Positions 19,034 to 29,122 are shown, counted from the first letter of the stretch. The stretch: 64,000 nucleotides of DNA from Kistimonas sp. bin40 (GCA_002238585.1 MPMQ01000010.1:1-64000); one strand, 5' to 3'. Notes: generated from the letters alone by a model not told the origin. Program-made: numbers and translations.

Positions 19034-20923
19034 TTATGCCTCTTCTTCATCCAGAACAACTGTTTCTGTTACAAAGCTTTCACTGGCAAGGTCTTCTGTA
19101 CTGCATACTGTCAGGGTAGACAGTGCGCGCTGAAAGAACGTTTTCACCGCCTGCAAGTTTTGTTGGTTTGTGACAACAATGAGCGCCACATCTTCTGATG
19201 TTAAAAGAGAGATGACCTTATTTCGTGTAAACTGCCTGAAAGCAATCAACTCATCGACATTTTCATTCTGACCAGACACAAAACCCTGTACCTTTCCCAG
19301 ATAGGACTCCGAAGGGACCAGAGCAACGACTTGCCTGGAAAGCATGAGAATTCTCTCGGTTATTTCATACTTGGCCTGGGGGCGTACTCTTGTGAACCAG
19401 TTGCTGCTGTCACTATCAATTTTTGACCAATAGATGACTGCCTCAAAAAAGCTCACCATATCAAGATAAAACTCAGGAGAGGACAGCATTTCCTTGACGA
19501 TATCATGCACACGACCCATACCAATGGCCGACTCCACTTCACTTTTTATGGTTTCGCTTTGGCCTCCCAGGGCATCCAGAATGCTTTTTGTATGTTCAAG
19601 ATTGTACTTTGCAACAACCCTGTTCTTCAGGAAGTAGCTAGCTATACGGCGTACGTTGTAATCAATGTTGTCGCTGTGATAAAAGACATCGTCATCCATA
19701 ATGACGACATGACTGGATTCAACAGATCCTGGCGAATATGTGAAAATTTCAACATTGGAGATAGTGATACTGATGACATGCTCCATATTACTGTCAACAT
19801 CCACTACAGGATGACCCAAAGGCACATTCCAGAGCTGATGCTCCATTTCCTTTGCTATTTTTTTTATGATCTCATGATGGTTTCTTTGCGCGACCTTGAT
19901 GCTCAGAGTTGAAAACACGCCCTGGCTCACTTTCTCTTCCCCCGAGTCTTCTTCAGGCGGCTTGCCCTGATCTTTATATAGATAAAAAGCAAGAGCAGCA
20001 AGAGAGAGAGAAAGAGGAAAACACGATAGCAATAAATCGGTGTTACCAAGACCCAGAAACATTATAATGGCACTGAGAACAGACAAACTTTTCCAGAACT
20101 TATTGACCTGACCCAGCATCTGCCCAACAAATGCCCCTGTTTTCTGATATTCAGATTTTATTCTGGTCAAGTAGACGCCGCAGGCCATAGAAAGCAGCAA
20201 ACTGGGTATCTGGGATACCAGTCCATCACCAATCGTCAATACAGAGAATTTACTGACAGACTCTGCCAGAGAGTAACCAAACTGATTGATTCCAACATAT
20301 ATCCCTCCAAATAAGTTCACGAGGCTAATAATAATGCCGGCGATGGCATCACCTTTCACAAATTTCATAGCGCCATCAAGCGATCCAAACAGCTTGTTTT
20401 CAATCCCCAGATCAGAGCGCAACATCTTGGCTTGTTCACCGGTGATAAGGCCACTCTTCAAGTCCCCATCAATTGTCATTTGTTTTCCAGGAAGCGCATC
20501 AAGAGAGAAACGAGCAGAAACCTCAGCCACCCTCTCCCCGCCTTTGGTCACAACAAGGAATTGTACAATGGTGATAATGATAAATATCAACAAACCAGAA
20601 AAGAGATTGCCGCCCATGACAAAACTGCCAACGGCCTCAATAACACTGCCGACATTTTCATTGGCAATGATGTTTTTTGTCGTTGCAATGGAAAGCAACA
20701 ATCTGAAAGTTGTCAAAAGGAGAACAAACGTAGGTAAAAAGGTCACATTGAGAGGATTGTCGTTCTCTAAAGTGATCATCAGTAAGAGCGCAGAGCTGGT
20801 GAAGCTGACAAGAATGAAAATATCTATCACCGGGCCTGGCAGTGTTATCAGAATGATCGTGGGAAGTATAAGCGCAAGAACAATACTTCCAATGTTGAAA
20901 GAAAACTTATCCCCCGCTTTCAT
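19034..20923 (-). CDS. sctV: T3SS export gate protein SctV (EscV/YscV/FlhA family)
   Basis: A 629-residue protein. The N-terminal 300 residues hold about seven to eight membrane segments, with the FHIPEP-type loop RVAEVSARFSLDALPGKQM and DGDLKSG near residue 132. The rest is the cytosolic nonamer-forming domain, somewhat shorter than the usual 675-700 total. It forms the export gate for unfolded substrates. The ATG lies inside the end of sctL (17-bp overlap) without an independent Shine-Dalgarno, indicating translational coupling to the frameshifted sctL product. Confidence 0.93.
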   Translation of the reverse strand: MKAGDKFSFNIGSIVLALILPTIILITLPGPVIDIFILVSFTSSALLLMITLENDNPLNVTFLPTFVLLLTTFRLLLSIATTKNIIANENVGSVIEAVGSFVMGGNLFSGLLIFIIITIVQFLVVTKGGERVAEVSARFSLDALPGKQMTIDGDLKSGLITGEQAKMLRSDLGIENKLFGSLDGAMKFVKGDAIAGIIISLVNLFGGIYVGINQFGYSLAESVSKFSVLTIGDGLVSQIPSLLLSMACGVYLTRIKSEYQKTGAFVGQMLGQVNKFWKSLSVLSAIIMFLGLGNTDLLLSCFPLSLSLAALAFYLYKDQGKPPEEDSGEEKVSQGVFSTLSIKVAQRNHHEIIKKIAKEMEHQLWNVPLGHPVVDVDSNMEHVISITISNVEIFTYSPGSVESSHVVIMDDDVFYHSDNIDYNVRRIASYFLKNRVVAKYNLEHTKSILDALGGQSETIKSEVESAIGMGRVHDIVKEMLSSPEFYLDMVSFFEAVIYWSKIDSDSSNWFTRVRPQAKYEITERILMLSRQVVALVPSESYLGKVQGFVSGQNENVDELIAFRQFTRNKVISLLTSEDVALIVVTNQQNLQAVKTFFQRALSTLTVCSTEDLASESFVTETVVLDEEEA

Positions 20924-21493
20924 CAGAATTCATATACTCATGAGCCAATCTTTCTTTCGCCGCAGCCAAAATGGCGTCAACAGTAAAAGAAAAAACCTGC
21001 TTGTCGTTTTCAAACTCGAGAATCAGTTGGCCTTCCTCCACATACTGGTTCAGGCTGTATTCTGCATGCCTCTCTCCAAGGTGAGCCTGAAATGCCTTGC
21101 ATACAAAATCAACAAATTCCCCCGAAGTCGTTACCTGGCGCAAAGCATCTACAACATGCTCAATCATCTCAATTTTGCACGCGTTCAGGTACTGGGCTGC
21201 CTCGTGCATAAAGGCATGTAACTGGCCAGAGTAGGTCTCGGACAAAACCACCGCTGCATTCTTTTCAAACGAGTCCAGCCTCGACGCAAGATGTGACTCA
21301 TATTCTCCCCTGATGTGCTCTACTTTTTTTTTTCTTCTGCTCTCTCCCTCAGTGCCCGCTGCTTGGCAGCCGCCAGTATATGCTCCACCTCTTTCTTCGT
21401 GTGTTCGAAGAGCTCTTTGGAAGCCCTGAAATACTGGATATCTTCAGCTTTTATCAGCGCACTGTCTTCATCTTTCTTTATGGCAATAAACAT
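20907..21493 (-). CDS. sctL: T3SS ATPase stator SctL, requiring a -1 frameshift at an A10 tract
   Basis: Two adjoining minus-strand frames make one SctL-like protein. The first (from 21493) starts [20 protein letters not shown], a typical SctL start, and continues to EEKKK then TAG at 21320-21322. In the -1 frame, coding resumes with [19 protein letters not shown] and runs to 20907, including the C-terminal [17 protein letters not shown]. The joined product would be about 195 residues, near the family norm. The junction is a run of ten A ending A-AAA-AAG. It either uses programmed frameshifting or transcriptional slippage, or it is a broken or misread gene. An upstream TTG at 21520 is an alternative start. 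SctL links the T3SS ATPase to the cytoplasmic ring. Confidence 0.75.
21323..21349 (-). promoter_or_regulatory. Candidate -1 recoding signal in sctL
   Basis: On the minus strand the zero frame reads GAA AAA AAA AAG TAG. The heptamer A-AAA-AAG (21329-21323) is the same slippery sequence used in dnaX. An AGGGAG hexamer (21349-21344) sits 14 nt upstream; dnaX has the same stimulatory hexamer about 10 nt upstream. The A10 run (21333-21324) also suits RNA-polymerase slippage. No strong downstream stem-loop was seen. Confidence 0.6.
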
Positions 21494-21902
21494 GGCAAAA
21501 AACTCTGTGTGTCCGGGCAAGCAACCCTATCAGCAAGCACTCACCCCAAAAGGCTGTCATGACGGCCCGACCCAAGCCACCCCGCCACCAGTCCGAAGCC
21601 TGTCAGTCCGAAGCCTGTGCGACCGTCCACAAGACCACGAAACACCGCCACCCCGCCAACGAGACGCACTGGCGGGGTGGCAGATGCGCACTCCCGCACC
21701 GGGATCTCGCAATCGGCTGAAGGCGTTGCCCCCGGACGGCACCCGACATCGCAAGGACTCATCGTATATAACACAAAAAATACGAATTTCCAGCGTGCTC
21801 TGTCACGCATCCATGCTCGTCCCCATCTTGAGAACAGGATATACTGCGCGCCATCCAGGGTGGTTCACGCCCGGCTCAAATCCAACTGAACGCTGTCACT
21901 TT
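21494..21902. other. Divergent sctL / valS intergenic region with strong hairpin
   Basis: A perfect 11-bp inverted repeat, GCCACCCCGCC (21647-21657) with GGCGGGGTGGC (21671-21681), lies in the valS leader side. A 15-bp direct repeat of CAGTCCGAAGCCTGT is near 21590-21620. No T-tract follows the hairpin. It might structure the valS leader. An open frame running through this region into valS is antisense to sctL and is not supported. Confidence 0.55.
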
Positions 21903-24752
21903 ATGGAAAAGATCTACAATCCGGCTGCCATCGAGAGAGCCTGGTACACAACCTGGGAAGAAAGCGGATGCTTTGCACCATCCGGATCCGGCGCCCCCTA
22001 CAGCCTCGTCATTCCACCGCCCAATGTCACCGGCAGCCTGCACATGGGGCATGCATTCCAGCAAACCATCATGGATGTGCTGGTGCGCTATCACCGCATG
22101 AAGGGCTGCCGAACCCTCTGGCAGCCTGGCACTGATCATGCCGGAATAGCCACACAGATGGTGGTGGAGCGCAAACTGACCGCAGAGGAAGGCAAAACCC
22201 GCCAGGATCTGGGACGCGAGGCCTTCATCAATAAAATATGGGACTGGAAAGCACATTCGGGCGGCTCCATCACAGGTCAAATGCGCCGTCTGGGTCTCTC
22301 GGTAGACTGGAGCTGCGAAAAGTTCACCATGGACCCGGCCTTCAGCAAGGCGGTCAACGAAGCCTTTGTGCAGCTGTACAGGCAGGGCCTCGTCTACCGG
22401 GGCAAGCGGTTGGTCAACTGGGACCCCGCACTGCGCACAGCCATCTCTGATCTGGAAGTGGATAATCGGGAGCAGAAGGGCAGCATGTGGTATATACGCT
22501 ACCCTCTGGCAGACGGTGCCCGGACGGCCGCCGGCGAGGACTGTCTGACTGTCGCCACCACCCGTCCCGAAACCCTGCCCGGCGACACGGCCCTGGCGGT
22601 CAATCCGGAAGACCCCCGTTACAGCCACCTGGTCGGCAAGCATGTCCTGATTCCGCTGGTCAACCGGCGTATTCCCGTTGTGGCCGATTCCCACGCAGAC
22701 AGCACGCGTGGCACAGGCTGCGTCAAGATAACACCCGCCCACGATTTCAACGACTACCAGGTGGGTCAGCGCTCGCAGCTCCCGATGGTCAACATCATGA
22801 CCCGGGACGGTCGCATCCGGCGTCAGGGAGAAACTTTCAACAGCAAGGGGGAGCCGCTGGAGCTCGATGCCCCTGTCCCTGACATCTGTCACGACCTGCC
22901 TGTGGCCAAGGCGCGGGTCCGCATGGTCGAGGCTCTGGAGCAGGCAGGACTGCTCGAAAAAATCGAAGACCATGGGCTCACAGTCCCCCGTGGTGATCGC
23001 TCCGGCGCCATTATCGAGCCACTATTGACCGACCAGTGGTTTGTCCGCGCAGCCCCCCTGGCCGAGCCTGCGATTGAGGCCGTCAAAAATGGTGATATCC
23101 GGTTTATTCCCCAGCAGTACGAAAACATGTACTTTTCCTGGATGAACAACATCCAGGACTGGTGCATCTCACGCCAGCTCTGGTGGGGGCACCGCATCCC
23201 CGCCTGGTATGACGCCGATGGCAAGGTTCATGTTGGCCTGAACGAGCAGGAAATACGCCAGCAACAAGGCCTGGATGCCGGAGACAGTTTGCGCCAGGAT
23301 GAAGACGTTCTGGATACCTGGTTTTCTTCAGCGCTCTGGACCTTCGCCTGCCTGGGCTGGCCAGAATCCAGCGACAGGCTACGTCAGTTCCATCCCTCCG
23401 AAGTGCTGGTGACCGGCTTTGACATCATCTTCTTCTGGGTGGCCCGCATGATCATGATGACGCTCCATTTCGTGCGGGATGAGCAGGGCAAACCACAAGT
23501 TCCGTTCAGAAACGTCTACGTCACCGGACTGATACGTGACGACAAAGGCCAAAAGATGTCCAAGTCCAAAGGGAATGTTCTGGACCCGCTGGACATGATT
23601 GACGGCATTGACCTTCCAGCGCTGCTGGCCAAACGTTGCAGCAACATGATGCAACCGCAACAGGCGGTCCGTGTTGAACAAGGTACCCGCAAGGCTTTTC
23701 CGGACGGCATCGCCGCCCACGGCACTGATGCCTTGCGTTACACACTCTGCTCCCTGGCCTCCACCAGTCGCGACATCAACTGGGATATGAAACGGCTGGA
23801 AGGCTATCGCAACTTCTGCAACAAGATATGGAACGCCGCCAGCTATGTGCTGGCCAACACCTGTGACCAGGACAGCCTGGCAACCGACGTCTCACCCGGG
23901 CTGGCAGAACGCTGGATAGTCTCCAGGCTGCACCGTCTCATAGGCCAGCTGGACAAGAACATGAGCAGCTTCCGGCTTGATCACGCCAGCAATAATCTGT
24001 ACGACTTTATCTGGAACAGCTACTGCGCCTGGTACATTGAAATATCCAAGCCCGTCCTGCAGAACGACAAGGTACCGCAAGACAGGGCAAGGGCCACGCG
24101 GCAAACACTGCGCCAGGTGCTGGAAGTCATCCTGCGTCTGACGCATCCTTTCATGCCGTTCCTGACCGAGGAGCTGTGGCAACAGATAAGGCCAGCGGAG
24201 CCGGAGCAAGCACAGCTGCTGATGGCCGCGTCCTGGCCTCAGGCGAATCTGGAGCGGATCGATCCTTCGGCAGAAGAGGAAATGTCCTGGATTCAGGACC
24301 TTGTGACTGCTGTGCGCGCTGTACGTGCGGAAATGAATATCAGCCCCGGCAAACCGCTGCAGATTCTGCTGCGCAACCTGTCTTCTTCCGAGCAACAATG
24401 GCTGCACAAACACCGTGACCTGCTGGTGCATCTGGCCAGACTGGAAGATATAAAAACTCTTGAGCCAGACGCAGAAGCGCCCATGTCGGCCACGCGCCTG
24501 ATAGGCGACACAGAACTTCTGGTGTGTCTGGCTGGAGCCATCGACCAAAAAGGAGAGCTCGCCCGACTGTCGCGCGAAGAAGATCGCCTGGCAAAAGAAG
24601 TCGACCGTCTTGAGAAAAAACTGGGCAACAAACAATTTATTGAACGGGCGCCGTCTGAGGTTGTCGCCCGGGAGAACGCCAGGCTGACCGAAGCCCGAAC
24701 AGCGAAAGACAGGGTCAGTCGACAACGCAGTGCCATGGAGACTATGGAATAA
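21903..24752 (+). CDS. valS: Valyl-tRNA synthetase
   Basis: A 949-residue class I synthetase charging tRNA-Val. The HIGH signature is [13 protein letters not shown] near residue 45; KMSKS is in [12 protein letters not shown] near residue 555. The connective editing domain lies between them. The C-terminal coiled-coil arm ([19 protein letters not shown]) is intact. The start ATG at 21903 gives the family N-terminus MEKIYNP; no clear Shine-Dalgarno. A hairpin terminator follows. Confidence 0.97.
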   Translation: MEKIYNPAAIERAWYTTWEESGCFAPSGSGAPYSLVIPPPNVTGSLHMGHAFQQTIMDVLVRYHRMKGCRTLWQPGTDHAGIATQMVVERKLTAEEGKTRQDLGREAFINKIWDWKAHSGGSITGQMRRLGLSVDWSCEKFTMDPAFSKAVNEAFVQLYRQGLVYRGKRLVNWDPALRTAISDLEVDNREQKGSMWYIRYPLADGARTAAGEDCLTVATTRPETLPGDTALAVNPEDPRYSHLVGKHVLIPLVNRRIPVVADSHADSTRGTGCVKITPAHDFNDYQVGQRSQLPMVNIMTRDGRIRRQGETFNSKGEPLELDAPVPDICHDLPVAKARVRMVEALEQAGLLEKIEDHGLTVPRGDRSGAIIEPLLTDQWFVRAAPLAEPAIEAVKNGDIRFIPQQYENMYFSWMNNIQDWCISRQLWWGHRIPAWYDADGKVHVGLNEQEIRQQQGLDAGDSLRQDEDVLDTWFSSALWTFACLGWPESSDRLRQFHPSEVLVTGFDIIFFWVARMIMMTLHFVRDEQGKPQVPFRNVYVTGLIRDDKGQKMSKSKGNVLDPLDMIDGIDLPALLAKRCSNMMQPQQAVRVEQGTRKAFPDGIAAHGTDALRYTLCSLASTSRDINWDMKRLEGYRNFCNKIWNAASYVLANTCDQDSLATDVSPGLAERWIVSRLHRLIGQLDKNMSSFRLDHASNNLYDFIWNSYCAWYIEISKPVLQNDKVPQDRARATRQTLRQVLEVILRLTHPFMPFLTEELWQQIRPAEPEQAQLLMAASWPQANLERIDPSAEEEMSWIQDLVTAVRAVRAEMNISPGKPLQILLRNLSSSEQQWLHKHRDLLVHLARLEDIKTLEPDAEAPMSATRLIGDTELLVCLAGAIDQKGELARLSREEDRLAKEVDRLEKKLGNKQFIERAPSEVVARENARLTEARTAKDRVSRQRSAMETME

Positions 24753-24827
24753 GGCCCTGGCCAGGACGACAAATCCCGTCTGAAGCCGCACCATCCTGGA
24801 CTTTCTGTTACAGTCAAAAACTGACCG

Positions 24828-24870
24828 GAGCAGTAACGGGCCCACCGGCGCGTTACTGCTCTCTCTTTTT
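24828..24870 (+). terminator. Rho-independent terminator of valS
   Basis: A perfect 11-bp stem, GAGCAGTAACG (24828-24838) with CGTTACTGCTC (24851-24861), loop of 12 nt, followed by TCTCTTTTT. Located 75 bp after the valS stop. Confidence 0.8.
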
Positions 24871-24902
24871 CGCCGTCTGAAGCCGACCGATGGAGGTATT
24901 TC

Positions 24903-25691
24903 ATGTCAGGCAAAATGGGTACACAGCTGGGACGTTTTATAGCGCTGGCCACGTTTCTGGTAGCGACCATGGCACAGTCCGGCGTGACACACGCAGCGAG
25001 CGAACAGCCCGATCTGAAAAGCGTCAAGGCAAGGGTGCAGGACAGCCTTCAGCAAGTAAACAAGTCGCTGTCGCTTGAAAGTCTGGAAGCCACGTCGGTG
25101 ACTGGTATTTTCCAGGCCATGCTGGCTTCAGGTGAGCTGTTATATTTCTCTGGCGACGGCAAACACCTTTTCACCGGAGATCTTGTCGCCCTCACAAAGA
25201 CCGGGCCAATGAACCTCACTCAGGCCTTTCGCAAAAATATGGCGCATCAAAAACTGCCAGCAGTAAAAACCGCTGCCGTCTTTCCTGCTGAAGGCCAACG
25301 TCAGGCCCTCGTGTATGTCTTTTCGGATGTCGACTGTGGCTACTGTAAGCAGCTGCATAAGGAGATACCGCAGCTGACTGAGAAAGGAGTCGAAGTCCGC
25401 TATCTTGCTTTTCCCCGTGGCGGCGAGCGGGCACCGGCCTGGGCAAAGATGGAGTCCGCATGGTGCAGAAAAGACAAGAAAGACAAGATCGCAGCACTGG
25501 ACAGCCTGATGGACAGCAAAACCATCGCCTCAGCCACCTGCGACAACTCGCCTATCCAGTCTCACTATGATCTGGGCCGCAAGTTGGGCGTCACGGGCAC
25601 ACCAAGCCTTTTCCTGGAAGACGGCAGCAACATCCCCGGCTACAGACCTGTATCCGAACTGCTGAAGTTGATAAAGCCGCAAAAACCATAG
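24903..25691 (+). CDS. dsbC: Thiol:disulfide interchange protein DsbC
   Basis: A 262-residue periplasmic disulfide isomerase. An N-terminal signal peptide is visible (hydrophobic FIALATFLVATMA, cleavage near THA-AS). A DsbC-type dimerisation domain follows, then the thioredoxin fold with active site CGYC (DVDCGYCKQLH, near residue 140) and the cis-Pro loop VTGTPSLFL. A second conserved pair, WC and ATC, is present. A good GGAGG site precedes the ATG. It corrects wrong disulfides in the periplasm, together with dsbA elsewhere in the window. Confidence 0.95.
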   Translation: MSGKMGTQLGRFIALATFLVATMAQSGVTHAASEQPDLKSVKARVQDSLQQVNKSLSLESLEATSVTGIFQAMLASGELLYFSGDGKHLFTGDLVALTKTGPMNLTQAFRKNMAHQKLPAVKTAAVFPAEGQRQALVYVFSDVDCGYCKQLHKEIPQLTEKGVEVRYLAFPRGGERAPAWAKMESAWCRKDKKDKIAALDSLMDSKTIASATCDNSPIQSHYDLGRKLGVTGTPSLFLEDGSNIPGYRPVSELLKLIKPQKP

Positions 25692-25735
25692 CGACTGACT
25701 CACCAGCGCCCTCACACAATATCCCTTTGCTTTTT

Positions 25736-25765
25736 CCGGAAGCTGACACAGCTGTCAGCTTTCGG
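25736..25765. other. Hairpin after dsbC
   Basis: A 13-bp stem with one G-T pair and a 4-nt loop, centred on AGCTGACA / TGTCAGCT. It lies 45 bp after the dsbC stop. There is no downstream T-run, so its role as a terminator is uncertain. Confidence 0.5.
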
Positions 25766-25862
25766 GAATCACCTCCTCAGGTTTGTGCTCTCAGGAAGAC
25801 CGACAATCACAACTTGCACCAGAAGCCCTCCGGACGTGCAAGCACAAGAGGAGAAGACTCTC

Positions 25863-27305
25863 ATGCACACGCCTGCCGCAACCGGGCCCAGGCCCGCTGT
25901 CACCCCGCATGCCAGCCGCTTCACCAGCCCGGAACCCTCTGCTGCTGTCTCCTCTTGCAAAAGGCTTGTTGCACGTCAGCGTGAGGCGGGCGACTGCCGC
26001 GCCTCGACGGGCATTACGGAACCTTCCTGCCAGCTGTGCACTTCCCGGACTGGCGGTGCGATTGCCTTGCAACCGCAACGAGGACTGCGCTTGCTGCTGT
26101 CTTACCCTGACAAGGACGCCATTCGCCTGATGGTCGACGGTTGTTTACTGGTGGCCGAGCGCGGCTGGACCCGGTACGAGGCGCGCGAACCGGGCAGTCT
26201 CGACAGTCTGATTCTGGGATGGGCGTACCTTGTGAGTCGTTTGACGAAAATAGCAGAAGACACAACGACAACAGGCCTGGATCTGAACAAGGATTTCGTC
26301 ACTGGCCTGCACAAGGCCTTGTCAAATCACTATCCGGCTGCTCGCCAAAGTGCCTTGTTGCAGCCTGCTCGCGTCGACATTTGTTGCGCCCTTCCCTTGT
26401 GTCATACCTCACTGCCTGGCGTCTGGTATCCGAGTGATGGCGGATTTGGCGAAGCAGAACAGGAGTTCAGGCTGTTCATGAATCAGTCTGCCGAGACCCG
26501 CTTGACGGCCGACAAGGAATCTGGCCCTTTCAATCTGTTGTGGAGCTTGAGAAAAGCGACACCAGGTCACCCGAAACACCTTTTCTACGGACTCAGTCCG
26601 GGTATGGCACAGAGATTGTGGAGCCTCGCTGATCATCCCGGAAAGGTGTTCAGCCTGTTGCACAGCCAGCTCCCCCCAAGCCGATCTGTTGCGGAGGCCG
26701 CTTTTAACACGATAAAGAGGGTGATGAGTCTGGATATCCGTAATTATCTGTGTTTCGTGACGCCCGGCCAGCAGCTGCATACGGCCTGCCTGAGTTTTAT
26801 TCTCGACAGGCTGTCTGCGGATCTGTCAGCCGCAAACAGTGACGAGGACGTTCTTCGGGCGCTGGTGATTATGGCGAGGGCTTTCAATCTGCTGCATCCC
26901 TTTCGCTCTGTCAATGGTCGTACCGCCATGCTGATGCTGCAATACGCGCTCATGGCCTATGGGTATCCGCCTGCGACCCTGGAGGACCCCAATGTTTTCT
27001 TTCTGCACTCTGTGCCCGAAATGCTTGCCGCCCTCCAACAGGCTCTGGCGCAGACAAGGGCTTTGTTGTCATCCTCGGCAAGCCATGGTTACTCCGATTG
27101 TCACGGCTATCCCATCTTCGCACCGGATCCCTGGTCGCTCGCCTGGCGCAAGCTTGTCCGGCGCGCAGGACAAGAATCCACAGAGACGAACGCCGACGCA
27201 TATCCCCACTTGCTGCCGGGATACAGGCGGCCGGCAGCCGGCACCACGTCTTGCCAGCCCGGCACCCAGGCCATGGTGCGCCGGGTGCGACGCCACTCGG
27301 CATGA
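25863..27305 (+). CDS. Fic-like protein with degenerate active-site motif
   Basis: A 480-residue protein. Near residues 345-353 it has HPFRSVNGR followed by TAMLMLQYALMAYGYPP, closely resembling the Fic loop HPFx(D/E)GNGR and the following helix. The acidic Mg-ligand is Ser and the first Gly is Val, so AMP-transfer may be lost or altered. The N-terminal 70 residues are Ser/Thr/Pro-rich and unstructured, as in T3SS effectors. The start has AGGAGA 8 nt upstream. No partner antitoxin gene adjoins. Effector role is inference; the fold assignment rests on the one motif plus helix pattern. Confidence 0.6.
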   Translation: MHTPAATGPRPAVTPHASRFTSPEPSAAVSSCKRLVARQREAGDCRASTGITEPSCQLCTSRTGGAIALQPQRGLRLLLSYPDKDAIRLMVDGCLLVAERGWTRYEAREPGSLDSLILGWAYLVSRLTKIAEDTTTTGLDLNKDFVTGLHKALSNHYPAARQSALLQPARVDICCALPLCHTSLPGVWYPSDGGFGEAEQEFRLFMNQSAETRLTADKESGPFNLLWSLRKATPGHPKHLFYGLSPGMAQRLWSLADHPGKVFSLLHSQLPPSRSVAEAAFNTIKRVMSLDIRNYLCFVTPGQQLHTACLSFILDRLSADLSAANSDEDVLRALVIMARAFNLLHPFRSVNGRTAMLMLQYALMAYGYPPATLEDPNVFFLHSVPEMLAALQQALAQTRALLSSSASHGYSDCHGYPIFAPDPWSLAWRKLVRRAGQESTETNADAYPHLLPGYRRPAAGTTSCQPGTQAMVRRVRRHSA

Positions 27306-27419
27306 GTTTTGATAAAGCACGGAGGGGCTGGCACAACGAATCCGGCAAGAATCGCTCACTCCTGTTCGCAAATCCTGTGCGCTCGGTGTATGTTTGCACT
27401 TTTTTTGCAGGGGCGCGCG

Positions 27420-27668
27420 GTGGAGTATGAGGTGGAGTATGAATTGTCCCACAGGCTGGATGCCTGCGGCTTGTTTTGTCCGGAGCCGGTGATGTTGTTG
27501 CACAGGGCGGTCAGGGAGATGGCAACGGGCGAGGTGCTGGAACTGATAGCCAGTGATCCTTCCACGCGTCGGGACGTTCCCCGGTTTTGCCTGTTCCTTC
27601 AGCACGAATTGCTGGTAAACGAACCCCGTGGCCAGGACTTTTGCTATCACATTCGCAAACGTGGCTGA
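27420..27668 (+). CDS. tusA: Sulfurtransferase TusA / SirA family
   Basis: An 82-residue protein with the family signature LDACGLFCPEPVMLLHRAVR (catalytic Cys in CPEP) and GEVLELIASDPSTRRDVPRFC, plus HELL near the end. TusA relays persulfide sulfur from IscS toward tRNA 2-thiouridine and other acceptors. The GTG at 27420, after AGGGG, gives a length equal to E. coli TusA (81). An in-frame ATG at 27390 would add ten residues and has no ribosome binding site. Confidence 0.88.
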   Translation: MEYEVEYELSHRLDACGLFCPEPVMLLHRAVREMATGEVLELIASDPSTRRDVPRFCLFLQHELLVNEPRGQDFCYHIRKRG

Positions 27669-27792
27669 GGGCATGGTCCATGAACCTCCCCCCGTGTGAG
27701 GGGGGAGAGGGCGCAAGTGCCGGAAGATGGAATATGGCAGTCCCGGGAGACAAAAGCGCCGGGGGGGCAGCCGTAGACGGGCGGCCCCTGCC

Positions 27793-28503
27793 TCAGCGCT
27801 GCAGCAGTTGGCTGAGGTGTTCCATGGTTTCCGGGTCACCGGATTTGAGCCTGTTGGCTATCAGGTGATGAAAGAAGTAACGAAAGTGTGGATTATGCTG
27901 CACCGGGCACAGGCAAACGTCTCCCGGCAGAACCGGCGTTGCCTGAGCTTGATCGGTATCGGCCACCATGGCCTGAAGCCGGCCATCGGACATCAGCTGC
28001 CAGCTGGTAACGGGCTCCAGCGTCAGGGCATCAGGCTGGTGACCAAAGAAAGCAGCATGGGTCCCTATGTTGTCAGGTATTTCCTGGACAGGGTGCTTGT
28101 CTGCTTCCTCCGGCGCTGAACCGAACCAGGCACTGGCAGCCTGGAGCTCGGCGGTCTTGTGCGTGGGGGGCTCGTAGAAGAGATGATCGGTGCGGTGGTC
28201 GTAATAGCCTTCCCAACGTCCGTTCAAAGGATCTGTCAACTGCTTTGCCGATACCAGCTGTCCGAGCCAGGGAATCATGCCCTCGACCTCGCCGTTGCGG
28301 CGTAAAGCCCAGCAGAGTATTTTCATACTGAAGATTTTACCGGGTGCGCTGTCGTTACTGTAAAGCATCTCCAGGCCATCGAGCTCTGCTGCCAGGCGAA
28401 TGATACGGTTGGCCCCGATAGTGCCGGCTTTGCGGCCAGAAAAAATATCAACAACATTGTCGCTGCTGCGCGGTCCTGGCATGTGTCGCATCCTTGTGAT
28501 CAT
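27793..28503 (-). CDS. Conserved hypothetical protein
   Basis: A 236-residue protein resembling an uncharacterised Pseudomonas-type family. Recognisable blocks: RHMPGP at the start, ELDGLEMLYSNDSAPGK, LNGRWEGYYDHRTD, EIPDNIGTHA, TPVLPGD and NPHFRYFFHHLIANRLK. No catalytic motif can be assigned; no signal peptide or membrane segment. The start ATG at 28503 has AAGG 7 nt upstream. Convergent with tusA. The family identity is from memory of conserved blocks, and its function is unknown. Confidence 0.75.
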   Translation of the reverse strand: MITRMRHMPGPRSSDNVVDIFSGRKAGTIGANRIIRLAAELDGLEMLYSNDSAPGKIFSMKILCWALRRNGEVEGMIPWLGQLVSAKQLTDPLNGRWEGYYDHRTDHLFYEPPTHKTAELQAASAWFGSAPEEADKHPVQEIPDNIGTHAAFFGHQPDALTLEPVTSWQLMSDGRLQAMVADTDQAQATPVLPGDVCLCPVQHNPHFRYFFHHLIANRLKSGDPETMEHLSQLLQR

Positions 28504-29122
28504 TGTTGGGCCTTGTTTCTATCACTCTAGCCCGGATGCTTGGCTACAGCTTTGGTTATGCCCGTTATTCTCAAGTAGATCAGCGCGGTGCGCCATTGGC
28601 GGTGGAACAGACGGGCTGTAGTGCTTGCGACTCTGCCAGCGGCCTTCTCTCCCAGTCCTGCGCCCCTGCCAGATGACCCCAATCGCTCAACTTTGTAGCC
28701 ATCCCCCTCCTCAGAAAGATCATCGCAAGGCGTGCGCGACTGTCTTGTGGAAATGGCTACGCGCATGAACTTCTTTCTTGCCTCGTCCCCGTGTTAGCAT
28801 GGCCGTCATTTTTGCTGGTCTGTCCGACAAGGACAGACGACAGCGACATTTTTTGCACCCCCAACAACGAACTTCACGCGAAATTCGATTTTTCCATGCA
28901 CCTGAATTTCCCGGTATTGGCAGGGGTTATCTGTTCGGGAAGCGCCAGCATCTCCCAGATGAAAAAGTTGGTGCCGAACTATTGCTTACCCGTTCCCATA
29001 AGTCCTGCCTACAGCCAACAAAAAGGTGCGCAACGTCTCGCCTCGACTGGTAGAAACACAGATCAAGCTCTCCAGTCCAGGTCGTATTGACAGCAAATCC
29101 GGAGACACGACAGGGACCGCAG
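28504..29122. other. Intergenic region upstream of galU
   Basis: About 620 bp. Short open frames at 28778-29090 on the plus strand are unlike any family. I see no RNA gene. It probably contains the galU promoter and the promoter of the divergent hypothetical gene. Confidence 0.5.

Noticed and set aside
21315..21902. Long open 5' extension of valS
   Set aside because: It is antisense to sctL, lacks family similarity, and valS homologues begin at MEKIYNP (21903).
21876..22973. 365-codon frame antisense to valS
   Set aside because: Shadow of a strongly coding gene in GC-rich sequence.
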